Below are positions 11,965-20,506 of a stretch of 33,410 nt of DNA, piece after piece. The translations under genes were made by a program, and so were the position numbers. The notes beneath the pieces are model-generated. The model was not told the origin of the DNA. It saw nothing but the letters and a program-made list of their open reading frames with translations, and did not search any database. The DNA is taken from positions 1 through 33,410 of IMG/VR virus record IMGVR_UViG_3300049846_001507; one strand, 5' to 3'. The number at the start of each line of letters is the position of its first letter. Position 1 is the stretch's first letter. The DNA comes from a virus.

Positions 11965-12457
11965 CGGGGGCCTCCATAGGTTGAGATGGTGCGCTGTCAG
12001 CGCCAGCAGAGAGGAGTTTTCGGTACTGTTGTATCACAGGTTCATATTTGAGAAAAGTCAAGAGTTTGTTGGCCACAGTATTGTCCACTTCGCACGAGAA
12101 TAGGATTTCATGGACCCCCATGGCAGCCAGCGCCCGCTCCACATGCTTAATGAACCGGATAGCGTTCATACCGTCCCGATACTGAGGATGGATGAAGAAG
12201 GTGTCTTCCGTCGCCATCAAGAGCTGGCTGTGCATGGAGGGCGTCACGTAAATTCCGAAATAGCCGATGAGTTTGCCGTCATGCCGAGCGGTAAACGCAT
12301 AGAAACAGCCCTGTCGCTCATAGGCGTCATACCGAGCCAAGGAAGGATTTAAGGGTTCATGCCTACGAAATCCCTTAGTGCCCTCCCAGTGCTGACGGGC
12401 CAGTTGCATCGCTTCATCCCAGATAGCGGAAATCGGCTCACAGGCAAAGGCAATCAC
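11933..12457 (-). CDS. GNAT-family acetyltransferase
   Basis: The 174-residue protein has the GNAT order: N-terminal helices, a strand pair (FYAFTARHDGKLIGYFGIYV), then the acetyl-CoA motif region EDTFFIHPQYRDGMNAIRFI, and later VDNTVANKLLTFLKYEPV. The CoA pyrophosphate loop (QYRDGMNA) is looser than the classic R/QxxGxG/A. GNATs transfer acetyl groups to amines of proteins or small molecules. Similar enzymes occur inside virion operons of some podoviruses, with unknown targets. Start is GTG at 12457, coupled to the upstream TGA. Confidence 0.72.
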   Translation of the reverse strand: MIAFACEPISAIWDEAMQLARQHWEGTKGFRRHEPLNPSLARYDAYERQGCFYAFTARHDGKLIGYFGIYVTPSMHSQLLMATEDTFFIHPQYRDGMNAIRFIKHVERALAAMGVHEILFSCEVDNTVANKLLTFLKYEPVIQQYRKLLSAGADSAPSQPMEAPDVCAKSTACA

Positions 12458-14016
12458 GATAACGAATCTCCCGTCTCATAGATCATCGTGGAGCCCATCC
12501 ACTTCCCGCGAATCGAGTCGTTTTCAATCTTGAGCTTGCCGGAGAGCCAGCGCCCTTCCCAAGAGGCGGGCCCTCCCCATTGTCGAATAACCGTCGGTGA
12601 AGAAGTCCACAGATTTTGGTCCCATTTTGCAGTCCCCCACAACGAGGAACCTCCAGAGGCAAATATGGTTGATCCAACCATCGGCTCATCTTCAAAATCC
12701 ACATCAATATCAATAGAGTAAGACACGGTGCCATTCACCGTCAGGATTGGCATAAACAACCGACTTTTCTTGGGGCGACTATCACCAAAGTCCTGAAAGG
12801 CTTGTTTAGCATAGTAAATGATATTGTTATTATTATCGTGCTCGCCGGTCCAGGCTTTATAGACCGCTGTGGTCTTACAGAAGTATAACTCTTTATTAAA
12901 GACCGCGAAGTCCTCCGCATCCCATTCGGTGAACTTACACCAGGCTTTCGTATTCGTGTTCATGACATACTGTTCATGAGTTCCATCTTCGGCAAATGGG
13001 ACATTGACTAGCATGGCGTCACGAGCAGGGAAGCTAATCGCCTTCCAACCAAACGTGGACCCATAGGTGCGGGCGGTTTCCGTAAAGACATTCTGGATCT
13101 TGTACGACAGCGCAAACTTGGCCCGTTCATCGCCGCTCATCAGCAAGGCCGACAAAGGAAACGCGCCTTGTTCGGTGAGCACCACACACTCAGCGCCATA
13201 CTGCATAATACAGCGGCGTCCCAGCGGTTTGCCGATGACGTAACTGCCGACTTTGGCCCATGTCGTCGAGCTATTCGGATTAGTCCCCTGATAAACGATG
13301 GCTTCGCCTTCGCTCGTCACGGCCACGAAGAAGTCATCGACTCCGCTCCCGCCGTCACGAGTCCAGCTCGCGCATGCCATGAGAAACCCGCCTCTGGCCG
13401 CCTCTCCTGATAAGTCAAACTCAGAGAGCGCCCCACCCGCCGCGCCTGCGGCCAGATACCAGAAAGATAGACTGTTCTTCTCAATGAATATCAGACGCCC
13501 CTTAAACACACACACCCCAATAATGTTGGTGGTCGTGAGTCCAGTCAGAGCGGGAGTGCTCGCGCCATCTACGGCGGTCCAGGTGGTTCCATCAAAATAA
13601 GCCGGTTTATCCACACCATTAACAGCAATCAGCCAATTACTTGACCCATCACCAAACATCGTCCATTGGTGTTTGCCATTGGTCCGAGCTAGTTTCGAGG
13701 CGCCGACCGCCCCCGCACTAGTCACGTCATAAATCCCGCTGGACGTATAGGCATACATCGTACTGGTGCCCGCCATCGCGTTATGGACGGCGAGGGTTTT
13801 GATATTGCCGGTGGTGCCGGTCGCATGCGACGCATGCCCTCCGCGCATCTCCACATAAGAAGGCGTTGGGAACCAATTTTCCAGCGTCACGGCTTCGGTA
13901 GGTTTCATGGCCGCGAGTGCATCGCGTCCATTCCACCCACCTATCGGTGGTGCGTAGCTCTTGGTGGTGGAAACCCGTGTCCGCTGTCGAGTTTTACTGA
14001 GTAGTGCAGTTCTCAT
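12454..14016 (-). CDS. Tail hub / packaged-DNA stabilisation protein (P22 gp10-like beta-propeller)
   Basis: The 520-residue protein is beta-rich with repeated blades carrying Trp/Asp turn motifs (YFDGTTWTAVDG, VNGVDKPAYFD, IVYQGTNPNSSTTW, AWTGEHDNNNN). Its N-terminal segment (PPIGGWNGRDALAAMKPTEAVTLENWFPTPSYVEMR) is typical of podovirus tail proteins in the gp10 position. Such proteins close the head after packaging and sit between adaptor and needle or fibre. It lies next to the adaptor gene, as in P22 and BPP-1-like phages. ATG 14016 overlaps the adaptor stop. Confidence 0.75.
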   Translation of the reverse strand: MRTALLSKTRQRTRVSTTKSYAPPIGGWNGRDALAAMKPTEAVTLENWFPTPSYVEMRGGHASHATGTTGNIKTLAVHNAMAGTSTMYAYTSSGIYDVTSAGAVGASKLARTNGKHQWTMFGDGSSNWLIAVNGVDKPAYFDGTTWTAVDGASTPALTGLTTTNIIGVCVFKGRLIFIEKNSLSFWYLAAGAAGGALSEFDLSGEAARGGFLMACASWTRDGGSGVDDFFVAVTSEGEAIVYQGTNPNSSTTWAKVGSYVIGKPLGRRCIMQYGAECVVLTEQGAFPLSALLMSGDERAKFALSYKIQNVFTETARTYGSTFGWKAISFPARDAMLVNVPFAEDGTHEQYVMNTNTKAWCKFTEWDAEDFAVFNKELYFCKTTAVYKAWTGEHDNNNNIIYYAKQAFQDFGDSRPKKSRLFMPILTVNGTVSYSIDIDVDFEDEPMVGSTIFASGGSSLWGTAKWDQNLWTSSPTVIRQWGGPASWEGRWLSGKLKIENDSIRGKWMGSTMIYETGDSLS

Positions 14017-14720
14017 AGTGGCCAATTATATTCAGGAACCACAACCCCAGGACGCGCCTGCGTGAACCCATTATCCATGTAGAGTGTCGGTTTTCCGCCA
14101 TCTCGCCCCAGTGCATCCGCTACGCGCATTTCATAATCACGAAAGTCCTCGGCATATTCCAATCCGTGCTCTTTCTTCCAGCGCCAGCGGAGGCCCATAC
14201 GAACGAGTTCTTCCGGCAACAGCACGGTATCGGTGTCCAATGTAAAGGCGGATTTGTACGTGACGAGATCGGCGCCCAAAATCCAGTTCTTCGAGATGTA
14301 TTCAAAGTACACGCTATGGCCTGCCGTGGGCGTCGGGTGCATGAGCAGCTCCCCGCCACGAATGCGATAGTGATAACGCGGGGCTGTACTGACTGACGCC
14401 TTAAACCGTTGCCATTTGGTGGAATGCATCAAGGGGATAGGAAGTTTGTCCGTCCGATCCCACATCGTCTCGTCCTTAATGTACTGAAAGCCGTTTGTTG
14501 CAATCGAAGTCATAGCCCCCTGATCTTCGGTGGCTAGAGTCGTATGAGACGCTTCGAGGGTCAACCCTTCCCAGTCGCCACGCCGCGAAAGGGCTTCTCC
14601 TTCCTCCTCCAATAATGCCCGCACCTGCATGACTTGGGCATCGGACGTGCCCAGGACCGTCGAAGGCACCGGCAACTGGGTCCGTTCGCAAAAGGCTTGC
14701 ACGATGGTCAACAAGGACAT
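14013..14720 (-). CDS. Head-tail adaptor (tail tubular A / gp4-like)
   Basis: The 235-residue protein begins LTIVQAFCERTQLPVPSTVLG with LLEEEGEALSRRGDWEGLT, the characteristic start of phage adaptor proteins that dock under the portal. The middle is beta (YHYRIRGGELLMHPTP, SVYFEYISKNW). The end is helical (LLPEELVRMGLRWRWKKEHGLEYAEDF). It would extend the portal channel and bind the propeller protein encoded next. Family recognition is good. Confidence 0.78.
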   Translation of the reverse strand: MSLLTIVQAFCERTQLPVPSTVLGTSDAQVMQVRALLEEEGEALSRRGDWEGLTLEASHTTLATEDQGAMTSIATNGFQYIKDETMWDRTDKLPIPLMHSTKWQRFKASVSTAPRYHYRIRGGELLMHPTPTAGHSVYFEYISKNWILGADLVTYKSAFTLDTDTVLLPEELVRMGLRWRWKKEHGLEYAEDFRDYEMRVADALGRDGGKPTLYMDNGFTQARPGVVVPEYNWPL

Positions 14721-14723
14721 GCG

Positions 14724-14978
14724 TTACCCTTTCGTTGCAATCACCTGATCGAATTCAGCCAACTTGGCATCTGTGGCCGCTTCGAGCGTCTTGGTCAGCC
14801 GGTCGATGGTGGCACGGCGACGGTCTACAGACAGTTGCCGGATGAGTCCCGCAAACAGTTCTAGAATGGCCTGCTGGCCTTTAGGGTCAGAGAGAAACTG
14901 GCTAATCGCCGCAAATTCTTCATCAGTTAACTGCGCTCCTACCACTCGGTCGATATCATTTACAAATAATGTTGCCAT
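14724..14978 (-). CDS. Small helical virion-operon protein
   Basis: The 84-residue helical protein starts at ATG 14978, with AGGAG 9 bases upstream; a longer in-frame opening would lie in the previous gene. The body is LTDEEFAAISQFLSDP, QQAILELFAGLIRQL, VDRRRATIDRLTKTLE. No motif. It sits between the conserved Cys protein and the adaptor, so a small assembly or chaperone role is possible. Confidence 0.58.
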   Translation of the reverse strand: MATLFVNDIDRVVGAQLTDEEFAAISQFLSDPKGQQAILELFAGLIRQLSVDRRRATIDRLTKTLEAATDAKLAEFDQVIATKG

Positions 14979-15270
14979 TCGCCAAATGCTCCTCAATGGA
15001 ATGTCGCAGCATCGGAGTGATTGCAATTTCAGCTTTCTGATTTATCTTGACCATCTCATTCCGAAATGACTCAATAGCTGCGCCTGCCTGTCTCGTCTGT
15101 TGACTATTTTCGATGAGAAGAATCGGCAACCATTTGACGGCGCAATCATATTCGTCAATTAATTCCCCTGTATTCGGATTAGATCCTCGTATTTTCACGA
15201 ACCAAGCGCAGTGAAGTTTTACGCAATCTTTTTTCACGAGCGGACAATAAGTTCCCTGTTCCAGTTGCAT
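14956..15270 (-). CDS. Conserved phage Cys-motif protein
   Basis: The 104-residue protein has YCPLVKKDC, KLHCAWFVKIRG, ELIDEYDC and AVKWLPILLIENSQQTRQAGAAIESFRNEMVK. This is a conserved family found beside head-tail genes of podoviruses. Four Cys in the first half suggest a zinc or Fe-S site. The second half is a helix. ATG 15270 overlaps the fibre stop (TAATG). Biochemical role unknown; family recognition is fair to good. Confidence 0.68.
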   Translation of the reverse strand: MQLEQGTYCPLVKKDCVKLHCAWFVKIRGSNPNTGELIDEYDCAVKWLPILLIENSQQTRQAGAAIESFRNEMVKINQKAEIAITPMLRHSIEEHLANGNIICK

Positions 15271-16277
15271 TAGTCTTTGCTCGCAATAATAAGATCCACG
15301 TATTGAACTGCAATGTTTAATCCGTGCCCGTGTCCTCCATCGCCACCAACCGATGTCGATACAGCCCCATGGAGTCCCCATCCTGCACCATTGAGTACCG
15401 ATCCACCACCGGTACCATCAAGACACGTCGTTGTATGTGTATGCGATGGTATTTCAGCAGTGACCAGCGTATGACTTACCACGAACCCATCTTCTGTATG
15501 GTCGGCAAATACAGAGGTAAAGGTTCTCGTCCCTCCCGAACTTGCCGTTCCAGTCACAACGCGAAGTGCTTTATTGTTATGAGTCACTTGTTTTGTCCAT
15601 CCCGTCGGTGCTGACGTTTGCTGGAACAGCATCAGAGTGCCAGAAGGGATTGGGCTTACGGTATCGACATATTGTTTTGGGGCGATTCCCAGATTGGTGA
15701 CTGGATTAGCCGATACTGTGCCAGTCACAATCACTGGGCTATTGATCGTTGAAGTCGCTGCGCTTTCAAGGATAAACCTCGTGCCGTCGTAGGTGATCTC
15801 GACCATCATGCCGGATGGAATATCGCCAGCCGCCAAGGCTGTCGTCCCATTCTTGGTGATGGCCTTGGCGCCAAGTCCAGAGACATTGACTGTCACATTG
15901 GTCGTATTGGCCCCACTGGCAATGAAACGGAAAGTCTGACCTGCGGTGTAGGAGGTAATCGCAGGTGAGGGCGTTAAGGTGATAACATCGGCTGTACCGC
16001 CAACGGTCCCAACATAGACGCCAGTACCATCTTGGACATTACCGATGTTGGCCGCATCGGTTCTGGCCGTGCCCGCCGCGAGGCCGGTAATCTTATTGGA
16101 CCCCATTGGGATATTGGCCGTGACGGTGGTTTGGCCATCTTTGGTGATACAGGTCGAGAGCCCTGTCGCCAGATCGGCGGTCAAGTTATTGAACACTGTA
16201 GGGTCAATATCCGTACCGGCCACAACTGGCTGCCCCGCTGTATTGATCTGGAAAAGGCCCGATCCGTTAAAACTCAC
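15270..16277 (-). CDS. Tail fibre protein with collar-type C-terminus
   Basis: The 335-residue protein starts (GTG at 16277, seven bases after GGAGGTGTCCT) with FNGSGLFQINTAGQPVVAGTDIDPTVFNNLT, a virion-attachment segment common to podovirus fibres. Beta-rich repeats follow. From about residue 215 there is a collar-like tip: IPSGTLMLFQQTSAPTGWTKQ, KALRVVTG, GTRTFTSVF. A His-rich end (SHTHTTT, GGHGHG) could bind metal as in trimeric fibre tips. It should mediate host recognition. No reverse transcriptase or variable-repeat pair is visible, unlike the BPP-1 fibre. Confidence 0.78.
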   Translation of the reverse strand: MSFNGSGLFQINTAGQPVVAGTDIDPTVFNNLTADLATGLSTCITKDGQTTVTANIPMGSNKITGLAAGTARTDAANIGNVQDGTGVYVGTVGGTADVITLTPSPAITSYTAGQTFRFIASGANTTNVTVNVSGLGAKAITKNGTTALAAGDIPSGMMVEITYDGTRFILESAATSTINSPVIVTGTVSANPVTNLGIAPKQYVDTVSPIPSGTLMLFQQTSAPTGWTKQVTHNNKALRVVTGTASSGGTRTFTSVFADHTEDGFVVSHTLVTAEIPSHTHTTTCLDGTGGGSVLNGAGWGLHGAVSTSVGGDGGHGHGLNIAVQYVDLIIASKD

Positions 16278-16289
16278 AGGACACCTCCG

Positions 16290-16913
16290 TTAGCTTTGCT
16301 TGCCCGACTTCTTAGATTCGACCAGCTTGGACAAGCCCTCGACCTTCTCGGTCAGATTGGCAATCGTCTCTTTCAGCACATCGTTCTCCCGCTGCAAGGA
16401 CGCCATCTTGATCGTGGCCGGTTCCAATCCATCCTTCTGTGAGATCCAGGCTTCTGCCCGACGTTTTAGTTCCATTGCCCCCATGCCAATCCGTTGCAGG
16501 GCTTCAGCATTGGCCGTCGCCAGGGATTCCACAGTGAGGATATTGCATTCAATGACATTCTTCTGTTGGGCCCCAGACAGCATGTTCCAGCCTCGGATGG
16601 GCGTCCCGTCAATCGGCAATTCCAGCCCTTTCTTGTACTGGTCATAGGCGGTTCTCCAGAGATGCACCCATTCACGCAGGATACGGCCAGACTTGAAGTC
16701 AATTTCCAGTTTGTCGAACCATTGCGGGAGTCTCTCGTAATGCACATCCCGCGATCCTGGCGACGTGATCCGTGCATAGTCTCGGTCCACAAATACCATC
16801 CGGCCTTGTGCCTTCGTTTGCCTGGGGTCTTCCTCTGAGCGTGTTTCAAAGACCACATAGGGCATGTCCTTCTTGGAAAGATTCGGGGCGGTCTGCATCT
16901 CTGTAAACGACAT
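16290..16913 (-). CDS. Conserved podovirus structural-operon protein
   Basis: The 207-residue protein contains RMVFVDRDYARITSPGSRD, then LREWVHLWRTAYDQYKKGLELPIDGTPIRGW, then NILTVESLATANAEALQRIGMGAMELKRRAEAW, and a C-terminal coiled coil (QRENDVLKETIANLTEKVEGLSKLVE). This order is a recurring conserved phage protein family near capsid and tail genes, with no settled function. GGAGCC precedes the ATG. It is likely a virion or assembly factor. Confidence 0.65.
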   Translation of the reverse strand: MSFTEMQTAPNLSKKDMPYVVFETRSEEDPRQTKAQGRMVFVDRDYARITSPGSRDVHYERLPQWFDKLEIDFKSGRILREWVHLWRTAYDQYKKGLELPIDGTPIRGWNMLSGAQQKNVIECNILTVESLATANAEALQRIGMGAMELKRRAEAWISQKDGLEPATIKMASLQRENDVLKETIANLTEKVEGLSKLVESKKSGKQS

Positions 16914-16922
16914 AACGGCTCC

Positions 16923-17447
16923 TTAGGTGAGGGGATTCACGGCAATGGCCCGCATATCCCGCTGTTTAATGTGATAGCGCGGCTCCATAATGGACACCGG
17001 CTGAAATCCTGCCTTCTCCAAGGCTTCTTTGAGTAACCGTGCTGAATAACCCCACTTGTGCGTCATCTCCACACTTTTGTAGCGAGGGTCTCCATAGAGC
17101 GCCCACCAGCTCATTTGGGCATTGACCGATGCCCCACGCTTTTCGCATTGCGTGAGGTAGGAAAACACCTTATCCAAGCAGGGGACTTCCACGATCAAAC
17201 GGCCTCCAGGGACCAGAATCCGCTTCCACTCCTTGAGGACATCCACCGCTTCCCATTCATAGAAGTGCTCCAACACATGAATGGCTACCGCTTCTTGTAT
17301 CGTCTGCGACTCAATCGGCAGATCCCGTAGATCGGCTACGAGGTCAGCAGAGCTTCTGGCGCGCTCGCCATCGACGTTGATCCAGCCGGTCCAGGGCTTG
17401 TGCCCGCACCCCAACTGGACCCGTAGACCGTCACAAGGGTCTTCCAG
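16923..17447 (-). CDS. SAM-dependent methyltransferase (class I), start uncertain
   Basis: The product of about 174 residues has motif I LRVQLGCGHKPWTGW, the acidic NVDGE after strand 2, AVAIHVLEHFYEWEAVDVLKEWKRIL, and PGGRLIVEVPCLD. This is a small-molecule or glycan type methyltransferase fold. The C-terminus (GYSARLLKEALEKAGFQPV) is complete. The frame has no ATG or GTG near motif I; CTG 17447 is my estimate. The first 110 bases overlap the glycosyltransferase gene in another frame. Either it uses a rare start, or it is translated from the GT by frameshift, or a base error separates one fused gene. Confidence 0.72.
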   Translation of the reverse strand: MEDPCDGLRVQLGCGHKPWTGWINVDGERARSSADLVADLRDLPIESQTIQEAVAIHVLEHFYEWEAVDVLKEWKRILVPGGRLIVEVPCLDKVFSYLTQCEKRGASVNAQMSWWALYGDPRYKSVEMTHKWGYSARLLKEALEKAGFQPVSIMEPRYHIKQRDMRAIAVNPLT

Positions 17448-18217
17448 ACATTCGCCACGCGCGCCGGAGAAAATCGTTCCTGCACGTATGCCTGTGACTG
17501 GATCAACCGCTGATTCGCTTCCTGGTGATGTGTGGACGCCCATGCAACTCCTTCCAAAAGATTCCCAACCCATATGCCAGGAATGCCTTCTAAGCTCGGA
17601 TGCGGGGTGGCTACGACAAAGCACCCCTGCCGAATGGCTTCCACGGCGCGGTTGGCGGATTTCGTGGGGGCGGAATCCGGCAACAGCACAATGTCTGCCT
17701 TGATGAACTCGTCCCGCATTGTTTCTTTGCTCCACGGGATAAAGCCCTCGATATTCGAGACGAGCCGTAAGGGGTAGTCTTTCAGCGACTCTCGAAACAT
17801 CGCCATCCCGTCGTAGTTCTGGGCATGCCCGAACCACAGCAGGTTGTTGCCCGCCACATGCGGCAACACACATTCAAATTCGTAGGGATCATCAATCACC
17901 GATGCTTCACGTCCAAAGTCCTGCTCAATAAACTGTGCAAGGAGCACGCTGGAACATGTCACAGCATCGGCCTGTCGTATCGCCTCTTGATACCAAGGAA
18001 AACTCAAGTGCGCATCGCACACATCGACAATGACTCGCTTGCCGAGCTGCCGAGCCTTTTCCATTAGGGAAGGGGTTTGCTTCGTGATCTTGGCGATAAT
18101 CCAGACCTCAGCCTGTTCGTTATTCATGGGGATATTGAGAACTGCTGACGGAATCGCGGCACGATAGCGATAGCTCGCCTGCTGCGCACTGGTTTCATGG
18201 AAAAACGAGAATGTCAT
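17336..18217 (-). CDS. Glycosyltransferase (GT-B, family 1/4-like)
   Basis: The 293-residue protein starts FFHETSAQQASYRYRAAIPSAVL. The C-terminal donor half has LLWFGHAQNYDGMAMF, then ADIVLLPD and KSANRAVEAIRQGCFVVATPHPSLEGI, the typical nucleotide-sugar pocket of GT-B enzymes. It lacks a long N-terminal domain, so it is compact. The last 38 residues (after ANVWKTLV) read the methyltransferase gene in another frame and look non-homologous. ATG 18217 overlaps the upstream stop. It probably works with the neighbouring methyltransferase and MptE-like protein on a glycan. Confidence 0.72.
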   Translation of the reverse strand: MTFSFFHETSAQQASYRYRAAIPSAVLNIPMNNEQAEVWIIAKITKQTPSLMEKARQLGKRVIVDVCDAHLSFPWYQEAIRQADAVTCSSVLLAQFIEQDFGREASVIDDPYEFECVLPHVAGNNLLWFGHAQNYDGMAMFRESLKDYPLRLVSNIEGFIPWSKETMRDEFIKADIVLLPDSAPTKSANRAVEAIRQGCFVVATPHPSLEGIPGIWVGNLLEGVAWASTHHQEANQRLIQSQAYVQERFSPARVANVWKTLVTVYGSSWGAGTSPGPAGSTSMASAPEALLTS

Positions 18218-18987
18218 ACGGAATAGCCCCGCTTCTTTCGTGCGTCCAGAATCGCGGCAATCAAGCCCCCACCTTTGACCGTAATCTGCAAATCCGGCAT
18301 GACGTCGTAGTACTGCTGAAATTCATTCGCCTGTTGCGCCATCGCCCCGTTGGTCCAGAACCGCTTGCCATCGACAATCACATCGAGAATCTTAGTGGGT
18401 TCGACCCCTTCGCCGGTAAAGCGTTTAGTGGTCCGGTCTTTATCGAGGCAGGAGTCGTAGCCGTAGAGAATGAACTTACTGAACCCCAGCACATACCCTG
18501 CCGTAATGGCGCGAAGTCCGCTGGTCGAACCGCCACCCAGGAGCAGCTTCCCTTCATATTCTGGGCAATGCTCCTCTTGTGCCCAGGTATGGCAAACCAG
18601 CACCCGCTTCCCCTGGAGGGCATCAAAGATGCTGGCATCACAGCGAGAGGAGATGAGGTAGGCGGTCAGATCATTGGCTTCTTGAAGCAGGTTGGTTCGG
18701 TCCCGTGGGTCCACGCACATCCACAAATCCGGCTGAATGCCATGGCGACAGAGAAAATCATGCGCTCCTTTGACGGCAAAGATCGGGCGGCCTTGCGCTC
18801 GTTCCGCCCGAATCTCCTCAACGAGCCCAGGCATGGATGGTCCTGAGCCGACGCATACCATCGTCCCATCATGACGCACCAAGGAGGGCGTCAATTCGGG
18901 AAGGTGCCGGGCCAACGCCGCTTGGACATTGGCCCGAATCCCTTCCACTGTCCCGACAGGTTTCACCTGGAGAGCCAGTGGCTGCAT
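18214..18987 (-). CDS. MptE-like / DUF115 family protein
   Basis: The 257-residue protein contains VCVGSGPSMPGLVEEI, PIFAVKGAHDFLCRHGIQPDLWMCVDP, LISSRCDASIFD and LLGGGSTSGLRAITAGYVLGFSKFILYGYDSC. These mark the 6-hydroxymethylpterin diphosphokinase MptE-like / DUF115 family. Relatives include Maf-type flagellin glycosylation proteins, so in this context transfer of a nonulosonic or other sugar is more likely than pterin work. ATG 18987 is chosen, right after the upstream stop at 18992; a longer opening lies in that gene. Confidence 0.75.
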   Translation of the reverse strand: MQPLALQVKPVGTVEGIRANVQAALARHLPELTPSLVRHDGTMVCVGSGPSMPGLVEEIRAERAQGRPIFAVKGAHDFLCRHGIQPDLWMCVDPRDRTNLLQEANDLTAYLISSRCDASIFDALQGKRVLVCHTWAQEEHCPEYEGKLLLGGGSTSGLRAITAGYVLGFSKFILYGYDSCLDKDRTTKRFTGEGVEPTKILDVIVDGKRFWTNGAMAQQANEFQQYYDVMPDLQITVKGGGLIAAILDARKKRGYSV

Positions 18988-18991
18988 CAGA

Positions 18992-19495
18992 TTATGACCC
19001 CACCAACGGCTGCACAAATGGTCCGTTGTGAGACATGCACGTGACAGCAGTGGCGTTAGAAATAGAGACGGCGGCAAAGACCCCCATCACCATTCCGCCC
19101 GACCCTGACACTGTGGCATCGTCCAGCACGCCTGCCGTGGCAGTCGTGTAAAGCTGGACAAACGGCGCACAGTTGGTCGCCAAGTTCACCTTCGGCCTCC
19201 CTCCAAACTGCACCCAGCCGCAATAGCCGGTGCCAATCGAGGTCTGCGCGAATGCGACTTGATTGCCGCTCGACCGTGCATTGCCGGTCGTCAGCATGTT
19301 CGTCTTGTAGTTCTCGGCAATCACCACCGCCGCAAATGTCGAGACGGCAGAGATGCTGGAGCACACGAACATGGCACGTCCGCCATCGTTCAGGGCAGTG
19401 GTCACCCCCAACGCAAATGGCGCCACGCCGATGCTTGAATAGGTGGCAGTGAGATTCACTCCTGCCAATTCCGTTGAAAACGTATTCGCTGGCAT
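18992..19495 (-). CDS. Putative head decoration / minor capsid protein
   Basis: The 167-residue beta-rich protein (ANTFSTELAGVNLTATYSS, RAMFVCSSISAVSTFAAVVIAENY, GYCGWVQFGGRPKVNLATNCAPFVQLYTTATAGVLDDATV) lies directly downstream of the major capsid gene with GGAG before its ATG. Position, size and fold type fit a capsid-stabilising or decorating protein. It has no enzyme motif. A surface location next to three glycan-type genes makes it a possible modification target. Confidence 0.6.
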   Translation of the reverse strand: MPANTFSTELAGVNLTATYSSIGVAPFALGVTTALNDGGRAMFVCSSISAVSTFAAVVIAENYKTNMLTTGNARSSGNQVAFAQTSIGTGYCGWVQFGGRPKVNLATNCAPFVQLYTTATAGVLDDATVSGSGGMVMGVFAAVSISNATAVTCMSHNGPFVQPLVGS

Positions 19496-19523
19496 AATAC
19501 TTCTCCTTCGTTAGAGTCCGTGA

Positions 19524-20489
19524 TTACTCAATGATGACGCCCTGCAACTTCCGGTTGGAGCAGGTCAGGTTGCCCATCCACAAGATCGGCACCACTTCGC
19601 CATCCTGGTTCACGGGTTCTTTCTTGGACATTTCATCCAAGTCCGCATCCTGGTGCGTGACGAGTTTCAGGTAATTGGTGTTGAGCAGATACGCATGGCT
19701 CGACGGAATGCCGGACGCCGTGGTGTCATACAACACCGTGGCGGATTTATACTTCAGACCCAAGATCCCGGCCTGCAAGTCTTCGGCGCTCGCATACCGC
19801 TTGAGCGAGGTCTGCGAGGCTTCAAAGTACTTGTAGTACACGCTATCCATCACAATGAGATCGGGCGCATCGCCCATCCCACGGTCCAGGTCCAGCCAAA
19901 TCGGGAGCAACATCGAATTTTCAATCGTGTTGGCCCCCGATGTCACGCTGCTGACGCTACAATCGAACAACGTCCGCTCCCAGAATGTCCAGGTGCTGGA
20001 TGAAATGCCACCGAGGGTGCTGCCAGTGGAATCAGGCACAATGGCCTGCAAGCCCCCAATCTGGTTAGACAGCGAGCCAGACGAATACAAGTCGCTAGAG
20101 AAGTTGTTGTCGAAAGTCCGGTAGGCGTTCTTCATGCGAGCCGCTACCAGTTTCTCCAACTGCGCCTCTCCGCTGTTAATGCGGAGTTCGCGCCCACTCG
20201 CCACCACATGGATGGCAATCTGCTTCCAAGGAAACTCTGCCGCCGTCAACACATCGGAGGCAGAGATGTTCAGCGTATCCCAATCGGAATACCGCTGATA
20301 GGTGTTGTTCGAGGTATAGTCGAGCGGCTCCACAATACTCAGGCCGCCGTCTTCCGTCCGGTAGTTGCCCTTCTTGTAGATGTACTTCAAGAGCGCATTC
20401 CGGTTCGTCAAGTTATCCTTGATACCCTTTTTGTGCTTCCGGTGGGTCGTCGTGACCAACTCGGTAAAATAACTATTCGGTGATGGCAT
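19524..20489 (-). CDS. Major capsid protein
   Basis: The 321-residue protein begins SPNSYFTELVTTTHRKHKKGIKDNL and has SIVEPLDYTSNNTYQRYS, LTAAEFPWKQIAIHVVASG, QLEKLVAARMKNAYRTFDNNFSSDLYS, QIGGLQAIV, DAPDLIVMDSVYY, and NLTCSNRKLQGVI at the end. These are features of an HK97-fold major capsid family seen in podoviruses and siphoviruses. The scaffold gene precedes it and a decoration candidate follows. Size is normal for the family. Confidence 0.88.
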   Translation of the reverse strand: MPSPNSYFTELVTTTHRKHKKGIKDNLTNRNALLKYIYKKGNYRTEDGGLSIVEPLDYTSNNTYQRYSDWDTLNISASDVLTAAEFPWKQIAIHVVASGRELRINSGEAQLEKLVAARMKNAYRTFDNNFSSDLYSSGSLSNQIGGLQAIVPDSTGSTLGGISSSTWTFWERTLFDCSVSSVTSGANTIENSMLLPIWLDLDRGMGDAPDLIVMDSVYYKYFEASQTSLKRYASAEDLQAGILGLKYKSATVLYDTTASGIPSSHAYLLNTNYLKLVTHQDADLDEMSKKEPVNQDGEVVPILWMGNLTCSNRKLQGVIIE

Positions 20490-20506
20490 GATCCGTCCTC
20501 ATAAAG

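Noticed and set aside
15270-16277. Diversity-generating retroelement target (as in BPP-1 fibre)
   Set aside because: No reverse transcriptase and no template/variable repeat pair in the window; the fibre tip is collar-like, not C-type lectin.
18211-18846. 211-residue plus-strand frame opposite the MptE-like gene
   Set aside because: The opposite strand carries an unmistakable MptE-like protein coupled to its neighbours.
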